The notes: a model not told the origin generated them from the letters alone. Numbered from the stretch's first letter, positions 11,371 through 23,406 are shown. The stretch is 64,000 bases of DNA from Ceratopteris richardii (GCA_020310875.1 CM035435.1:66456497-66520496), one strand, 5' to 3'. Made by a program: numbers and translations.

Positions 11371-11960
11371 AAACATGCGATACGATACCAGATTTTCCAC
11401 GATATGCAATACCACTGTAGACAATACCACCTCAAACGATACGATACCACCAAGGCGATACCAACTTTCACGATACGATACGAGGGTAAGGGACGATACG
11501 ATACCACTTTTTTGCACGATACAATACTAGAATAGGCACGATACGATACCTCTTGATCAATGATACGATACCACTTGTTGACGATACGATACCGTGACCG
11601 CCGCAATACGATACCACTGAGGTGACCCCGATCGCGATACCAACACTTGACGATACGATACCAGAATGGTATCGCGATACCTCAAGTGGGTATGCACAAT
11701 ACGATACCTCGACAAGTATCACGATACTTGGCAATTCTAGTATCGCGATACCAAAACTCAAACAGACATGATACTTGGAGATTTTGACACCCAAATTCAA
11801 AAATTTTTATAGATATGTGTACCTTAGGTTCTCCTTGTCACTCCTAAGTGCCTGTAGCTGCCAAGACACCCTCCAAATGCACGATATCACTATCGTGATA
11901 CCAAACGCTGGTCTCATCACTCCGCGATACTATCACCCAGATTTAGTGTTTTAGTGGTGC
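11370..11960. repeat. Degenerate CGATACGATACC array in a Gypsy leader
   Basis: CGATACGATACC and close variants recur more than ten times between about 11380 and 11760 with irregular 12-40 base spacing. Some repeats fuse into perfect palindromes such as GGTATCGCGATACC at 11668-11681. Further sparse copies with TATCGTGATACC follow to about 11930. The array lies just inside a tRNA-Asp-like primer site (12227-12243), so it is best read as leader sequence of a minus-strand element. Confidence 0.8.
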
Positions 11961-12226
11961 AAATCTCTGTATTTCAAGGGCGCCTAAGATTTGAACCATC
12001 TCTGAACTCCTCGCATAGCCAACAAGGAAGAAAAAAAGGTAAAATAGGGAATGTACAGTCAGAAAAGCAAAAAAATCAGAGAAGGTGAAGCTGAGAGGAG
12101 ATGGTGGTGATGATGATGATGATGAAGAAGGAAAACTCAGAAATTGAACTGAAAATGGTGATTTTTTTACCTTCCAATGTTGCTACTCTATGTCTTACCA
12201 TCACATGCTCGTCCTCCAAGCTCTCT

Positions 12227-12243
12227 CCCTGGCAACGGTGCCG
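12227..12243 (-). other. Primer-binding site, tRNA-Asp-like
   Basis: CCCTGGCAACGGTGCCG aligns with the tRNA-Asp 3' end at 14 of 17 positions and sits a few bases from a TG that could open an LTR at 12248. This is the same arrangement and strand as at 4275-4297. Confidence 0.55.
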
Positions 12244-12247
12244 AATT

Positions 12248-12877
12248 TGGTCTCACTCTATCACAATGGCAAGTACCAACATGAGGAGATACACCTCATA
12301 AATCTCAATCAGTGGAGACGTGAGGACCGGTATGAAGACTGTGAGCAAGTGATGGCACAAGTGCGTGAGTGAAAGCACACAAACATGCACACACATACAC
12401 ACACAGGCGCACAAGGTAAGAGCAAAGAGTGGAACAATGGAAAGCTTTGATTGCTCAAGAAATCTCTTACAAAGCTCAAATCTACAACAAGCTAACCTAA
12501 AAAATGAGCTCTCCAACCCTTTTTATAGTTTTTTGAGTGATTTTGGCCTTGTCCAGACCTAGTGTCCGGCCTAGTTAAAAAATAGGTTCCAGGGCTTATT
12601 TGGGGGGCTCAAACGGAGTCTAAAAATTATGAAAATTGGTAGGATGCTACTTCTAATATTCTCAAGCTCGAGGACTCCTCGGCTTGAACAGAATGGAGTT
12701 ACAAAAATGGAAAATGATATGTACAATGGTTTTTAGTGATAAAAATCACTATTTTTATAGGGACTTCTTCTGAAAATTTGATAGGTGCTTCTTGGAGCTC
12801 CCTACTTGCTCCTTCTTCTTGTGTGTCCACTTCCTTGATGTGCTTCCATGCTTTGTCCTTAACCTTGAGCTTCAACA
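12248..12877 (-). repeat. LTR of a minus-strand Gypsy-type element (element B)
   Basis: The stretch begins TGGTCTC next to the primer site and has a candidate end TTCAACA at 12877. A TATA-like CTATAAAAAGG lies on the minus strand near 12518-12528. The segment 12425-12760 is clearly similar to 35285-35617 (shared words include GGCCTTGTCCAGACCTAGTG and GACTCCTCGGCTTGAACA, close variants in the other copy). Two dispersed copies support the call as an LTR. The outer end is approximate. Confidence 0.6.
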
Positions 12878-13089
12878 ATCTAGGTCCTTAAAATGGCTAT
12901 AGGGTATTTGATCCTACCCTCTCAAGTGCATACATCCCTACTAGCGTCTCTAATCACTTCTTATCACAATTTAATACCTTCTTCTATCTGCTTAGGAAAT
13001 CATGAAATGCAGCATGATATGCATGAAAATCAATATACTGAATTAAACCAAAAATGGACAAATTGAAAAAAATACATTCACCTTATTTA

Positions 13090-14360
13090 ACTTTCTTCAG
13101 CAACATCATCATCAACATCATCATCCTCTAGTAGTTCTTGATTAATCTCATACTCTTTCATTATGATTCTTTCCTCAATCATATTTTCATCCTTCATTAT
13201 CTGTTAATCATGGCTTCTTTGTCCTACAAAGATAGATTCTTACTCCTCTTGCTTGATTTCAGAGTCTTAGAAGGTTTTGAAGCCGTTTTCATATTTCGCT
13301 CGAGTTGCTTGATAATATCATCACGCAATTGTTCCTCTGTTTTGATCACTTGTTTTTCATGAATTCCATGCTTTATCTTCTCTTGTTCAATTTGGTTATT
13401 TCCTTGTTTGTTTTTATCAATGTTCAATTTAGAAACTTTCTCTTGATCAAATATTTGCTCATTAGTTAGAAGCTTTGGATCGAATGAAACATAGAAATCT
13501 TAATGTTCTTTTGATCTTACTTAAATTTCTTTATTAGATTCTCTTTTATTTATTTCCATTTGTTCTTTTAATATTTGTTCAATGTTTTGTTTTTCTACTT
13601 TTATTTGTCTGCTTTTGTTTTCTTCAATAGATTTATCTTGGTTTTGAATAGATAGCATACACGTTCATTCATGAGATTTCTTATTCTCATTTCTTTTTGG
13701 TTTCCATAGTTTTTAAAATAATTTTGGTTTAGTTTTCGTCTCTTGGAAGTATTCCTTCATCTCTTCTCTTCCTACATTCAGATATAATGGTGATTGAACT
13801 TGATAACTACAATTTTTTCTTTCATGTTTGGTTACTAGTTTATGTCTACATGCACTTTCATATGCCCTACAATCCTAGAACATATGGCCATGTTGATGAC
13901 ACCAAAAACATCTTGGAGGTTGCTTCTAAAGCCTATTTGAATTTTAAGGTGTAATTATAGGGGTGTATCTTCTAAGGTCATATTATTATTTATTGGATGT
14001 ATGTGCATACACACCATGGACTCTTACCTCATGTTCATGAATACATTTCATTACTTGCAGTTCTTTAATTTGTTGGTAAATAAATTCAATCCTATTCTTC
14101 AATTCTAAAACATCAAAATCCATAGCCTCTTTTACATCTTTAAGAATAATGCACATTACTTTGCAAGCTTATGTTGTATAGATTCATTAACTCTAGTTTC
14201 CATTTCTTTAAACCATTCCTCACACCTTCTAATTTTTTCTTCAATCATTTCATTTATATATGATTCATTCACTTGTGTACAAATGAAATTCCTTTGACTA
14301 TGGTCCTTAGATTCATTTAAGCAACATTCTCTGAGTATGCTTTCAATTACATCTTCCATT
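13090..14360 (-). pseudogene. Gag-like remnant with CCHC zinc knuckle and acidic tail
   Basis: The minus-strand reading starts at a Met near 14359 (MEDVIESILRECC) and is rich in Lys, Glu and Asn with coiled-coil character. It has a CCHC zinc knuckle near 13865-13925 (CFWCHQHGHMF-DC). It ends near 13090 in an acidic run (EDDDVDDDVAEES). Zinc knuckle plus charged linkers suggests a retroelement gag, treated as a fossil with several breaks. I recognise no protease or polymerase next to it. A host-derived zinc-knuckle protein is the alternative. Confidence 0.45.
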
Positions 14361-15214
14361 TTCTCTCATTTTTTAGTTTGATTTTCCTTTTTAGTTTCAA
14401 AACCTCATGTACTTTGTTTTTGATATTTTTGGGGTTTTTATGCTTTTGTTCTTTTTAAAGAAGCTAAACCATAACAGTAGAAGATTTTCTAACTAAATAA
14501 CAATTGAAAAGAAGCGGTCAAGATGGAAGTAGCAAAATCAGTCCTTCTTTTTCATGTGCATGCAAACAATGCAAATATTGAAAGAACTTGAAAAAGAAAT
14601 ACTTGGAAATCTAATCTAAAGCCAAGGTTTTGGATTTTTGTAGTGAAAAATATTTTTGCATTTGTTTTTAAAAAAATGTAAATACATATCTAAATGTGTG
14701 CGAAAAAGTGCTTTCTTTATCTAATGGAGGTGTGGGTAGCGAGTCGAGGATCTCTATCTCCAGGCCAACTGCCTCGCTTCATGTTGGGTTCACTCTATTG
14801 ACGGGATGTCGGTCAATGTCGGCAAAACAAGCGGCCGGGGTTGGACCAGGCCCGATGGGTAGGTGCCACAGCGCTCCCATCCAAGGGGTAGGTCTTGCAT
14901 GCTAGGTGCCTTTTCTTGGGGAATGGTATGATGCTGAGCTCGCAAGGGAGAAGAAAAAATAGTTTTTGCTTGTAGATCCGCACCGTAGGAGAAGTGGGTC
15001 TTCGTGGAAGAAGCACAGATCATGTAAAATAAAAGTAGAATAACTCAATGTGAAAACACCATGCTCATCAATACCCAAGAGCTATATCAAATGTATAAAA
15101 TCAATGAGGTGATTGACTAATAAACTAATACATCAGAACTAAACGAACGTAGATGTGAAATATGCAACAGTTAATGATATATACAAAATAGAGCCAAACT
15201 ACCGCCACTGTTTT
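14361..15214. other. Unassigned, with a GC-rich patch
   Basis: The first part is AT-rich and featureless. From about 14740 to 15010 the sequence becomes markedly GC-richer than its surroundings. I recognise no gene or organellar segment in it. Confidence 0.35.
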
Positions 15215-15594
15215 CATCTCTCTCTCTCTCTCCGCCTTTTGCTTTGTGAAATAGCAGCACCCTTCTATCCCTCTCTCTCTCTCTATCTATCTCTCTCTCT
15301 CTCTCTCTCTTTCTCTCTAATTTTTCTTTGTCGCCTCTATTTTTCGTGCATTGTCTTTGTATTTCTCTCTTTCTTTCTTTCTCTCTCTCTCTTTTTGTGT
15401 GTCTGTGTGTGTTTTTGCCACCGACCAAATCATTGATCATCTCTGTGTGTGTGCCATCGAGTAGATAAGAGCAGTAATAAAACACATTTCCCTCTCTCTC
15501 TCTCTCTCCATGTCTGGCATTTTTGAATTCGAATCAAAGTGATTTGTTTTTTCTTTTCTCTATGCCATAGCTTCAAGGACTTGTTCTGCAACAC

Positions 15595-15754
15595 ATCCAT
15601 AACAACACCATCAGTCTGCATCTCTTCCTCTCTCTCATTTTTGCTGAGCCTAAGGGGAGATTAGGTCCTCTATCATCCATAACAACACCATCAGTCTGCA
15701 TCTCTTCCTCTCTCTCATTTTTGCTGAGCCCAAGGGGAGATTAGGTCCTCTATC
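15595..15754. repeat. 80-bp tandem duplication, two copies
   Basis: Copy one (15595-15674) and copy two (15675-15754) begin ATCCATAACAACACCATC and differ at a single base by eye. Such near identity implies a recent duplication, probably by slippage or unequal crossover within the microsatellite region. Confidence 0.95.
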
Positions 15755-16009
15755 TTAACATGGGTCTTCCATGTGTTGATACTGTCGAATGATGGAACTG
15801 ATAAGCAAAGGATAAGGAGCATCAAAAGCACCCACACCCCTATGGTCCCCTCTTCATCATAGATAAAAAAGACTTTAGCAGAGAATTGAATGGGATACCA
15901 CCATGATCACGGATAAAAATCAAGGTAATTAAAAGAAAATAGAGCTGAGCATTCCCAAAACTTTCATCATCACCACTTTATCTCCTAATTGCACTCTCTC
16001 TTTCTCTCT

Positions 16010-16043
16010 CTCTCAATGCATGTGTCGATCTGTGGTGAATGCA

Positions 16044-16094
<51 letters not shown>

Positions 16095-16118
16095 AATGCA
16101 TGTGTCGATCTGTGGTGA
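16010..16118. repeat. Duplicated segment flanking a CT tract
   Basis: TCTCAATGCATGTGTCGATC and the following TGTGGTGA occur at about 16012-16038 and again at 16091-16118, separated by the long CT tract. Confidence 0.85.
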
Positions 16119-16300
16119 AAAGGGAATAGAGAGGAGAGAAGAGAGATAGTTTAAGCTTTGTCTCACTCTCTCCCTTTCTCTCTTTTTTTTCTGTAAAATA
16201 CAAAAATACCTTAACAGAAATAGGAGAATTTGACTTTTGAACAAGAATGAAGATGAAGAGAGGGAAGAGAGATGGATTCCTCTCTCTCTCTCCATTTTAC

Positions 16301-17189
16301 TCAGAGACTCTCCTAGCTCCCTCAAAGAACACAAGATACAAGAATGAAGAAAGAAAAAGAAAGTACTTGAAAATCCAATGGGAAAACCCATTGTTCAATA
16401 AAGCGCCTTCTTATAGAATTCTAAGATCCCGCTTCTTAACTTAGGTTTGCTCTTCACATGAAACATGCAACTTCTAAGATTTTTCCATTTATTCCTTTCT
16501 ACAGTTTATATCTTTCCCAATTTTCCATTCTAATTTGAAATGATCTTCTTTTTCCTTTCCATTTTTGGAAAATTCTATTTTTCTTTTCTATTTTTATTTT
16601 TGTTTTTATTTTTCTTTTTCCCTTTTTATTTTCTATTTTTCTTTTCCATTTTTATTAATTCTACTTCTTTTTCTTTTTTATTGAAGTTTTATTCTCCTTT
16701 CACACTTATATATAAAAGAATTTAAGTAAACTAACGGTTAGAGTTAAGAAAAATGGGTTCTAACTAGGGTTTTATCAAGGAAAAATTAGGATTTCTTATG
16801 ATTAGGGTTTCCAACTCCAAACAATGGCTAAATATATACTTTACAAGTCCAAAAACCAAGGTTTCTAAGGGTTCAATGCTTAGATTCTAAGGGTTACAGC
16901 TAGGGTTTTAGGGGTTAAAATTTAGTTTTAGGAGTTAAAAGCTAGGGTTTCAAGTCAAAATCTCTAGGATTTTGAGGTTTTTTAAAGGGTTTAATAAAAT
17001 TTATACAAGTAAATATACAAGGCTTATGTAAAAATAAAATATTTTCTCATCACACAAGCAATTAAATCAATCAAATAGCTGAACATTTTACAAATCTTTT
17101 CATCTTTTTGCAATCAAAATATCATATCATGGTCAAAAAGTAATGAAATAATTTTGAAAAATTTTCTTGTCACATAAGCCCCGAGGGAT
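16301..17189. other. Unassigned, T-rich tract and TAGGGTTT-like words
   Basis: A T-rich tract runs from about 16545 to 16700. Between 16750 and 16980 scattered TAGGGTTT and AGGGTT words occur without regular spacing. No gene is seen. Confidence 0.5.
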
Positions 17190-18965
17190 TTCATTTCAAC
17201 AATGTAAAGCCTTAAGCTTAGTTCCTTTTTTAGTCTCAACTAAAGCAAGCCAGTTTCTAAAAATAGGGAATACTTCATCCTTTGATTTGATAGGGTATGC
17301 CCTGAATTTTCTAGTAGCATCATCTATGAAAGTGATAAGGTAAAGAGATCCACCTAATGACCATGCGGGCATAGGACCACACATGTCTATATGAACATGA
17401 TCAAAAGGCTGAATTGAAGAGTCAATGTGCATCTTATGCACATTCCTAATTTGCCTTTCATATTTATAATGCTCATATTATGAAAAAAAAAAGAAAAAAA
17501 ATAGAGAAAGGTAACATAGGTAAGTAGCCAGAACAAGAAAGATTTTCCATTCCACTATGCGATATATGGCTCAAATGACCATGCCAAATACAAGCCATCT
17601 ATTGTTAAATAACAATTAACAAGTTTTCTTTTTGTGATACAAATAAAGGATAAAGTGAGCCAACTTTGATTCCTTTTGCAATGACCATATTGCCCTTAGA
17701 TATGCAGAAGAATTCAGCATAAAATACCACCTTTTAACCAAGGTCATCAATTTGACCAACTGACATCAAACTATGTGATAACTGAGGTACGTGTTGTACA
17801 TTATCCATAGTAAATTTTGAATCATCAATTGAACTACACAACCACATCTCCAATGCCAACAACGTCACACTGATAAGAGTCACAAAGTCTCTAAATACCA
17901 AGAGACTTTGTTGCACAAGTAGAGAACCATTCTCTATGTGATGTCACATGGAAAGAAGCACCAAAGTCTAGTAGCCACGTGTGGGAAAGAGAATCAGCCA
18001 TAAGAGCCTTTGTAGGCACAATATTATCAAGTGTCAACATATCAGCATTATCAAAAATAGCATTGATCTCTTAAATCTTCACAACTGAAGTAGATGGTGT
18101 AGGTAATTGTTTAACATGTCCATCAGCATTCTATCTGTTACCTTTAGCATTCTTTAACGCAAAGCAATCTTTCTTCATGTGTCCTTTCTTATGATAATAA
18201 TGGCATTTGATATCCCCTTCTTTGATTTACTTCTACTCTTATTCCGTTGACCATTCTTTTTCTTGTTCTTGCTCCTACCATGTTGTTGATTCTTTCCTTG
18301 GTAAGAATCATGAAGATTATATGCATCTCCACTTTGACTGCCAACCATAGATTTTCTATGAATCTTCTCGATCAAGAAAGCTCCACTTATGTCATCATAG
18401 ATCAGCTTACCACTAGGTGTACTATTGTTAATAACTGTTCAAAAAGTATCCCATGATGATGGAAAGGTGCATAATAGCAAGATTGCTTTCATTTCATTAT
18501 CCATCTCCATTTTTGAGCTTGTAACTTAGAGAATATAGCATCAAACTCATTCAAATGAGCAACAACACTATCTGTGCCCTTCATGCAAAGGTCATATAAT
18601 TTTCTCATTAGATACACTTTATTTGATGCCATTTCTTTTTCATATGTATTGCATAACTTCTTACAAAGCTCCTCTGCACTTTCATAGTCCAATATCATAA
18701 AGTAAAAATTATCTCCCAAATGCAATCAAATGGTAGACCTAGCCATTTCATCTAACTCATCCCAATCATCTTCATCCATGTCAACTTTGAGATTCTATTA
18801 CCAACTTCCATTGTCTCCTTTGAATGAGCACATATTTAATCTCATTCTTCCACAGACCAAAGTTTATGGCATCAAATTTTTGGGATCTCAAAATGGTCTT
18901 TGCCTTGCAAGTTGTAGCTTCTCTTGGGAATAGTGGCACTAGACCCTGATCCACCAGACATGTCT
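17190..18965 (-). mobile_element. Ty1/Copia fragment: gag, protease, early integrase (element C)
   Basis: Parts follow Copia order on the minus strand. Gag starts with Met near 18962 and contains ESAEELCKKL and VAHLNEFDAIFSKLQ (UBN2-type gag) near 18520-18690. A basic linker lies near 18200-18370. A retropepsin stretch WLLDFGASFHVTSH lies near 17940-17980. Integrase begins near 17440 ([30 protein letters not shown]). I see no RT. The element is a fossil with numerous breaks. It is closely similar in its integrase start to the fragment at 57456-59150. Confidence 0.8.
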
Positions 18966-20007
18966 AAGAGCACTATTGTCATGATGATGGACAACTAAAT
19001 AGAATGATAATGGAGCTAGAAGAGTCCAAACACCTCTAATGCTCAACAAAGAATGACCAAGTGTCAGATTCTGGGAAATATGAACAAAGTGTCCCTAGAA
19101 AAATGGATTAATGAACAATAGTGACACACTTCTCACATATGTGCTCACACCAATAAGTGTATCAAGGAGTAAATCTACCACTATATAGTTGACAAAACAA
19201 AAAATCTAGAAAAATTTTGCCAGGGAACCCTTTGCAAAATGATTATATGAACAGTGTGAAAAGCTTGTAAAATTGCAAGTATTGACATATAAACCTGCAT
19301 AATCAATCACTAACTCCACTGCATATAATCAATTAACCAAAAGAAGTCAACTAGGCTTATGGAGCACCTATGAACAACTATCATACATCTCCTATGGTGA
19401 GGCTAGGTAAGTCTTCCACCTGCATCAACGAAGAGACCGTCACATCTGGGTGTCTTCCAATTAAGAAAACCTCATCACAACCCTCTTTATCAAATTCAAA
19501 GGTTTATGCAAAAATGTAACCACTATGTTAATGACCACATGGATGTACATAAGCGGTATCCAAAAAAGCATACATAGCGTGTATGTGCTCAATGTATGTA
19601 GTAAAATGGCACTGAAAGCTGAATTCAAAGCCAAAACACTAGCCAACAACACTTGAAAGTGTTTGTCAACTACGTCCTTTAGGCTCAAAAAGTTGCATCA
19701 ACTTGCAAGGGCTACTCCTACCACAATTAAAACCCTTTCAAGAAACCTATACTTTTACGAATGTCTCCGAAAACATAGCACCAAAGTGAATATTTGCTAT
19801 CAGAGAAGTACAAAAAGCACTCTTCTTGATGTTCTTGAACCCATGCAAAGAGAACTATGGATGAACGTAATCCTAAATGGCTTCAAGAATCACCCCAATA
19901 ATGCTTCAAAAATAAGCTTTGAAAGCAAAGAATGAAACTTTGAGGGCCCAAAACATGTTCAAAGTAATGTGAAACTTATTCTTTCCCCTTCTTCAAACAC
20001 CACAAGA
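18966..20007. other. Probable leader or flank of Copia element C
   Basis: No domain is recognised in this AT-rich kilobase. A TAATATCAGAGCATTTGG word on the minus strand at about 20322-20338 resembles the Copia initiator-Met primer site TGGTATCAGAGC. That would make this stretch the 5' leader of element C. Confidence 0.35.
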
Positions 20008-20125
20008 GTGTAGCCTAGTGGCAATATATTTCTAGTTAAGCAAGCTTCGGGGGGGGGGGGGGGGGAGGGGGGGGGGGGGGAGGGGGGGGGGATAGTACTT
20101 GGATGTGTGACCTCCCGGGAAGTAT
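20008..20125 (+). other. 5S-rRNA-like remnant with 43-base G tract
   Basis: AGTTAAGCAAGCTT at 20034-20047 matches the 5S internal box A region. AGTACTTGGATGTGTGACC and CTCCCGGGAAGT at 20094-20122 match box C and the 3' half of plant 5S rRNA. Between them, where 5S has a short GGGCGAGAGT, stands a G run at 20049-20091 broken by only two A. The 5' side is not 5S but TGTAGCCTAGTGG, a tRNA-type A box. It could be a 5S-bearing LTR remnant like Cassandra, a SINE of mixed origin, or a 5S pseudogene. It is not a functional rRNA gene. Confidence 0.65.
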
Positions 20126-20949
20126 CAAGAAACCCCATCTTCCTTGATCATTGAGGTTATCCCTCCCATGGTGCGAACAACACCAATGGTGACTTTGGTG
20201 ACTCCGATGACAAGTTATGTGACCAAGGTCTATGCCTTGGTTGCCACCTTACTCGTAAGCCTTGGGTGGGCGAGTGGGTGCTTGCTTTGCTCACACAAAA
20301 GGGAACAAAGCTTTTGCATCCAAATGCTCTGATATTAGTGAAGCATTTCAATGGCAATGCACCATGGTGGAGTCTTCTCTCAAGAGCTCCTCAATGATAC
20401 CCTTGCATTAGAAAAACAAGATTCGGATGCTGCATAGAGTACTCTGTACAAGCTTTCAAAATACGTAGAAAAAAAAACACTATACACAAAGAGCACAAAA
20501 CACAGATTTCTTAGGTATCACAAATGCAATCAAACTTAGTCCATGGCTGACCAAGCCACTATATGTTTTGTTAAACAACATTTAAAAAAGATTTTGGTGG
20601 CCATTTGGCCTTTCACATGGACACTAACGGCAATAGGCTTCTAGAAAACTAAGGCAACTAGCTTTTTGTGCAAGTGGGGAAACTAGGGCAAGTACAATTG
20701 GTCATCAATGTAATGCAAAAATTGGGGTGAGTTTCTTTTGAATTTGCAAAAAATACGACAAACTCGCTCATGCAATTAGAGGGAAACGGGGCAACTTAAA
20801 TTGGCCACTTGGGTGATGGTAGAGGGTGACTTTATATTTTTGCAAAATATCCAAAGGTGACCAGATGTCCTTAGCACATCCATAGTGCTACAAAGCCCCA
20901 CATCAAATCTTTGCACTATCCTGGTGCAAAATTTCCCACTATTTACTGC
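20126..20949. other. Unassigned, possible LTR sequence
   Basis: No domain is seen. The part from about 20560 to 20950 lies where the 3' LTR or 3' untranslated region of the minus-strand Gypsy element D would be expected, but I cannot delimit it. Confidence 0.35.
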
Positions 20950-22324
20950 AAATGAGGATTAATTATTATGATAGAAATGAACTAGAATATACAAATGAAC
21001 CAATGGTATATACAGTGGATGAATTATCCCTCATGCTTGCTTCAATGAAGTGGTCTTCAGCCTAGAAATGTTAAAAAGGGGCATCTTCTCACCCTACAAA
21101 TCTTTAAGTTGTATTGCTCCTTGGGGTAGTATCATCACCACTCTTTAAGGTCCAACCCACTTGGGTGTCAGTTTAGTGACTATTTGTGGGATTTTGTATA
21201 CAAAAACCAAAGAACTTTCCTTCACTTCATTAGCCTTTAGATTCTTTTCATGAACTCATTTGCATTCTTGTTTGAAACCTCGTCATTCTTGCCTCTCTCC
21301 TTTCTTCGAATCTTATTAGCCTTATGATGTGAGGGTCAATTTGAATAGATTTTCTTCCATATCTTTTTTGATGATGAACTCAAAAGGAGATGGTGCCTCC
21401 TTACCATATATCAATAGAAAGGGACTTTCACTAGTAGTACCCCTTCTTGTCACACGGAATGCCTAGTTTGCTTCATCCAGGGCTCCTAACTATGGTGATC
21501 AAAAGAAATCTTCCAGAGTAGACCAAACAAAATTTTGTTGGTTCTTTCTACCTTATCATTTTCTTTAGGGTAATAAGCACACGAATTCTTGTGGTAGATC
21601 CTATACCTGTCAAAATGTGTTGCACCAACTAATTCACAAAATGAGTGCCCCCATTGCTAGTGACTTTAGGCACCCAAATCATGAAAATTTATACATGAGC
21701 TTAACCATAATCAATGGAGTGCAATCTAAAGCGGCCTTAGCTTCTACCCAAGGATTTGTGTGCCACATCCTCCCTCTTGAGATGCCCTTCATTGTGCATT
21801 TGTATGCACAGGGAACTCAAGTGACCACTAGGAGTGGTGCAATACATAATTTTAATTTTAGCTCACTGAATGCCTTCTATTATTCAAGACTTTGAGAAGG
21901 TTATCTTCTTGCTTGTAACCCATGACAAGGGTTTAACTATTTCTTAGTGTATTTGAATAAATCTCCTCTGGTATCGTGCATGGACCAAAAAGCTTTGCAC
22001 TTCTTTGGGAGCCTTCAAAGTGGGTATGGATAAGATGGTAGCTACCTTAGCAAGATCAACAATTATTCCTTTGAGAGTACCTTTGGTGAAAATAAATTGA
22101 CATTTAGTAGGATTCGACTTCAAATTTGTCTTGATACAAAATCTTGGGCCATGTATCTTTTATCAATACCTTAGAATAATGAAAAACCATCCATGAAAAT
22201 CCTGCAAAATGTTGTTATCCATGTATCTAATATTAAATATATCACTTGATTAAATGATGTAGATGCATTTTTTAGGTCAAATCCCGAGCTAGTCAATCCA
22301 TCTAGGAAATTATATAGTGTATGT

Positions 22325-23405
22325 TGTTGGAACATCAAAACTTAAACTATGATTGAGGTGGATTTGATCTACATCAAAGGCTATCAGGTCGAAAGAATAT
22401 CCGTTGGAGAGTTCTTTTTCTTATGCTCACTTATTGTATTTTTAAAAAAATGCTTTTTCATGGATCTTTTACCATTGTAAAATCCTTGAGCTTTACACAT
22501 GTAAACGTAGAAAGATAGAGCCCAAATCCCACGAATTTTTGGTGGTTGAGTTGCATTCAATCAAGCAATCAATCACCTAAAAGTAGATCAAACTAGATCT
22601 TCACTTCTCCTAGATTGTAGGAAAGTGAATTGATTCCCTCCAACAACCATTCCCACCTTCATTTGAATTCAAAATCCACTTTTAGAACTCGTGGAACACT
22701 TCTAGAGTCTATATAAATACTTGAAATCACTTGTACAATACATGGAAGCAATATACATACACTTGTGACCATCATTGTCTTGCTGCTTCAGTTTTCTGCA
22801 TCATCTTCTTTGCCAACAGTAATCTTGCAGAGACTGCTGCCCTCTCTACAAAGCTCCAAATTGAATCCAAGATGGCTCATTAGAAAGGAATTAGTGTGTG
22901 TTTTATGTTTCTAGATATTCATAGCATTGGGTTCAACAGATTGGGAGAAATATCAGTTTTTCTGTCTCCGGATCAATCTCTGTGTATTCTTGAAAAATAG
23001 GAGGTATCACCGTTGAGTGTCTGATTCACTCCTATAGCATATTTTGCCTATTCCTTATACTTTTGTGCATTATATACACTAAAAACTATGTGTATCACTC
23101 CCATAAAAGGATTTTTTCTAATTGTAATCACCCTGGTCGCTATGGGCATTTGAAGTTCATTGTCTCTTCCATAGATAGTAAGTTCTTTAAGCTAGTCGAC
23201 ACGCGAACCTATCTAATTTGTATTGACTCTTTCTGCTTGATCCTCCAAAGTACATAGTACATTTGTTTGCACTTATCGCATGCCTATAAGGTCTATTTGA
23301 GTCTCCATAAGCTCAAAGGCTAGTCTTGTGCCGGTTGGCTGGACCAAACTTCGTCGCTTTGAAACGGACTTTTCTACCTCCTACAAGCTTCTCCAAGTTC
23401 TTTCA
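22325..23405 (+). repeat. 5' LTR of Copia element E
   Basis: It starts TGTTGGAACATC, ends GTTCTTTCA directly before the primer site, and has a TATA box (CTATATAAATA) near 22711. It aligns along its length with 27581-28629. Confidence 0.92.
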
Positions 23406-23406
23406 G

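Larger units (their letters stand above)
15215..16300. repeat. CT/GA microsatellite cluster
   Basis: Long CT tracts occur at about 15217-15232, 15269-15318, 15365-15393, 15493-15508 and 16044-16094. Frames crossing them read as Arg-Glu or Ser-Leu runs and are not genes. The block also contains two small duplications. Confidence 0.9.

Noticed and set aside
15155-15485. Ser/Leu- and Arg/Glu-rich open frames
   Set aside because: They are translations of CT/GA microsatellites.
16750-16980. TAGGGTTT words suggesting an interstitial telomere
   Set aside because: The words are irregularly spaced and variable; there is no tandem TTTAGGG array.
20032-20125. Functional 5S rRNA gene
   Set aside because: The 5' half is not 5S, the middle is replaced by a G tract, and no tandem 5S units are present.
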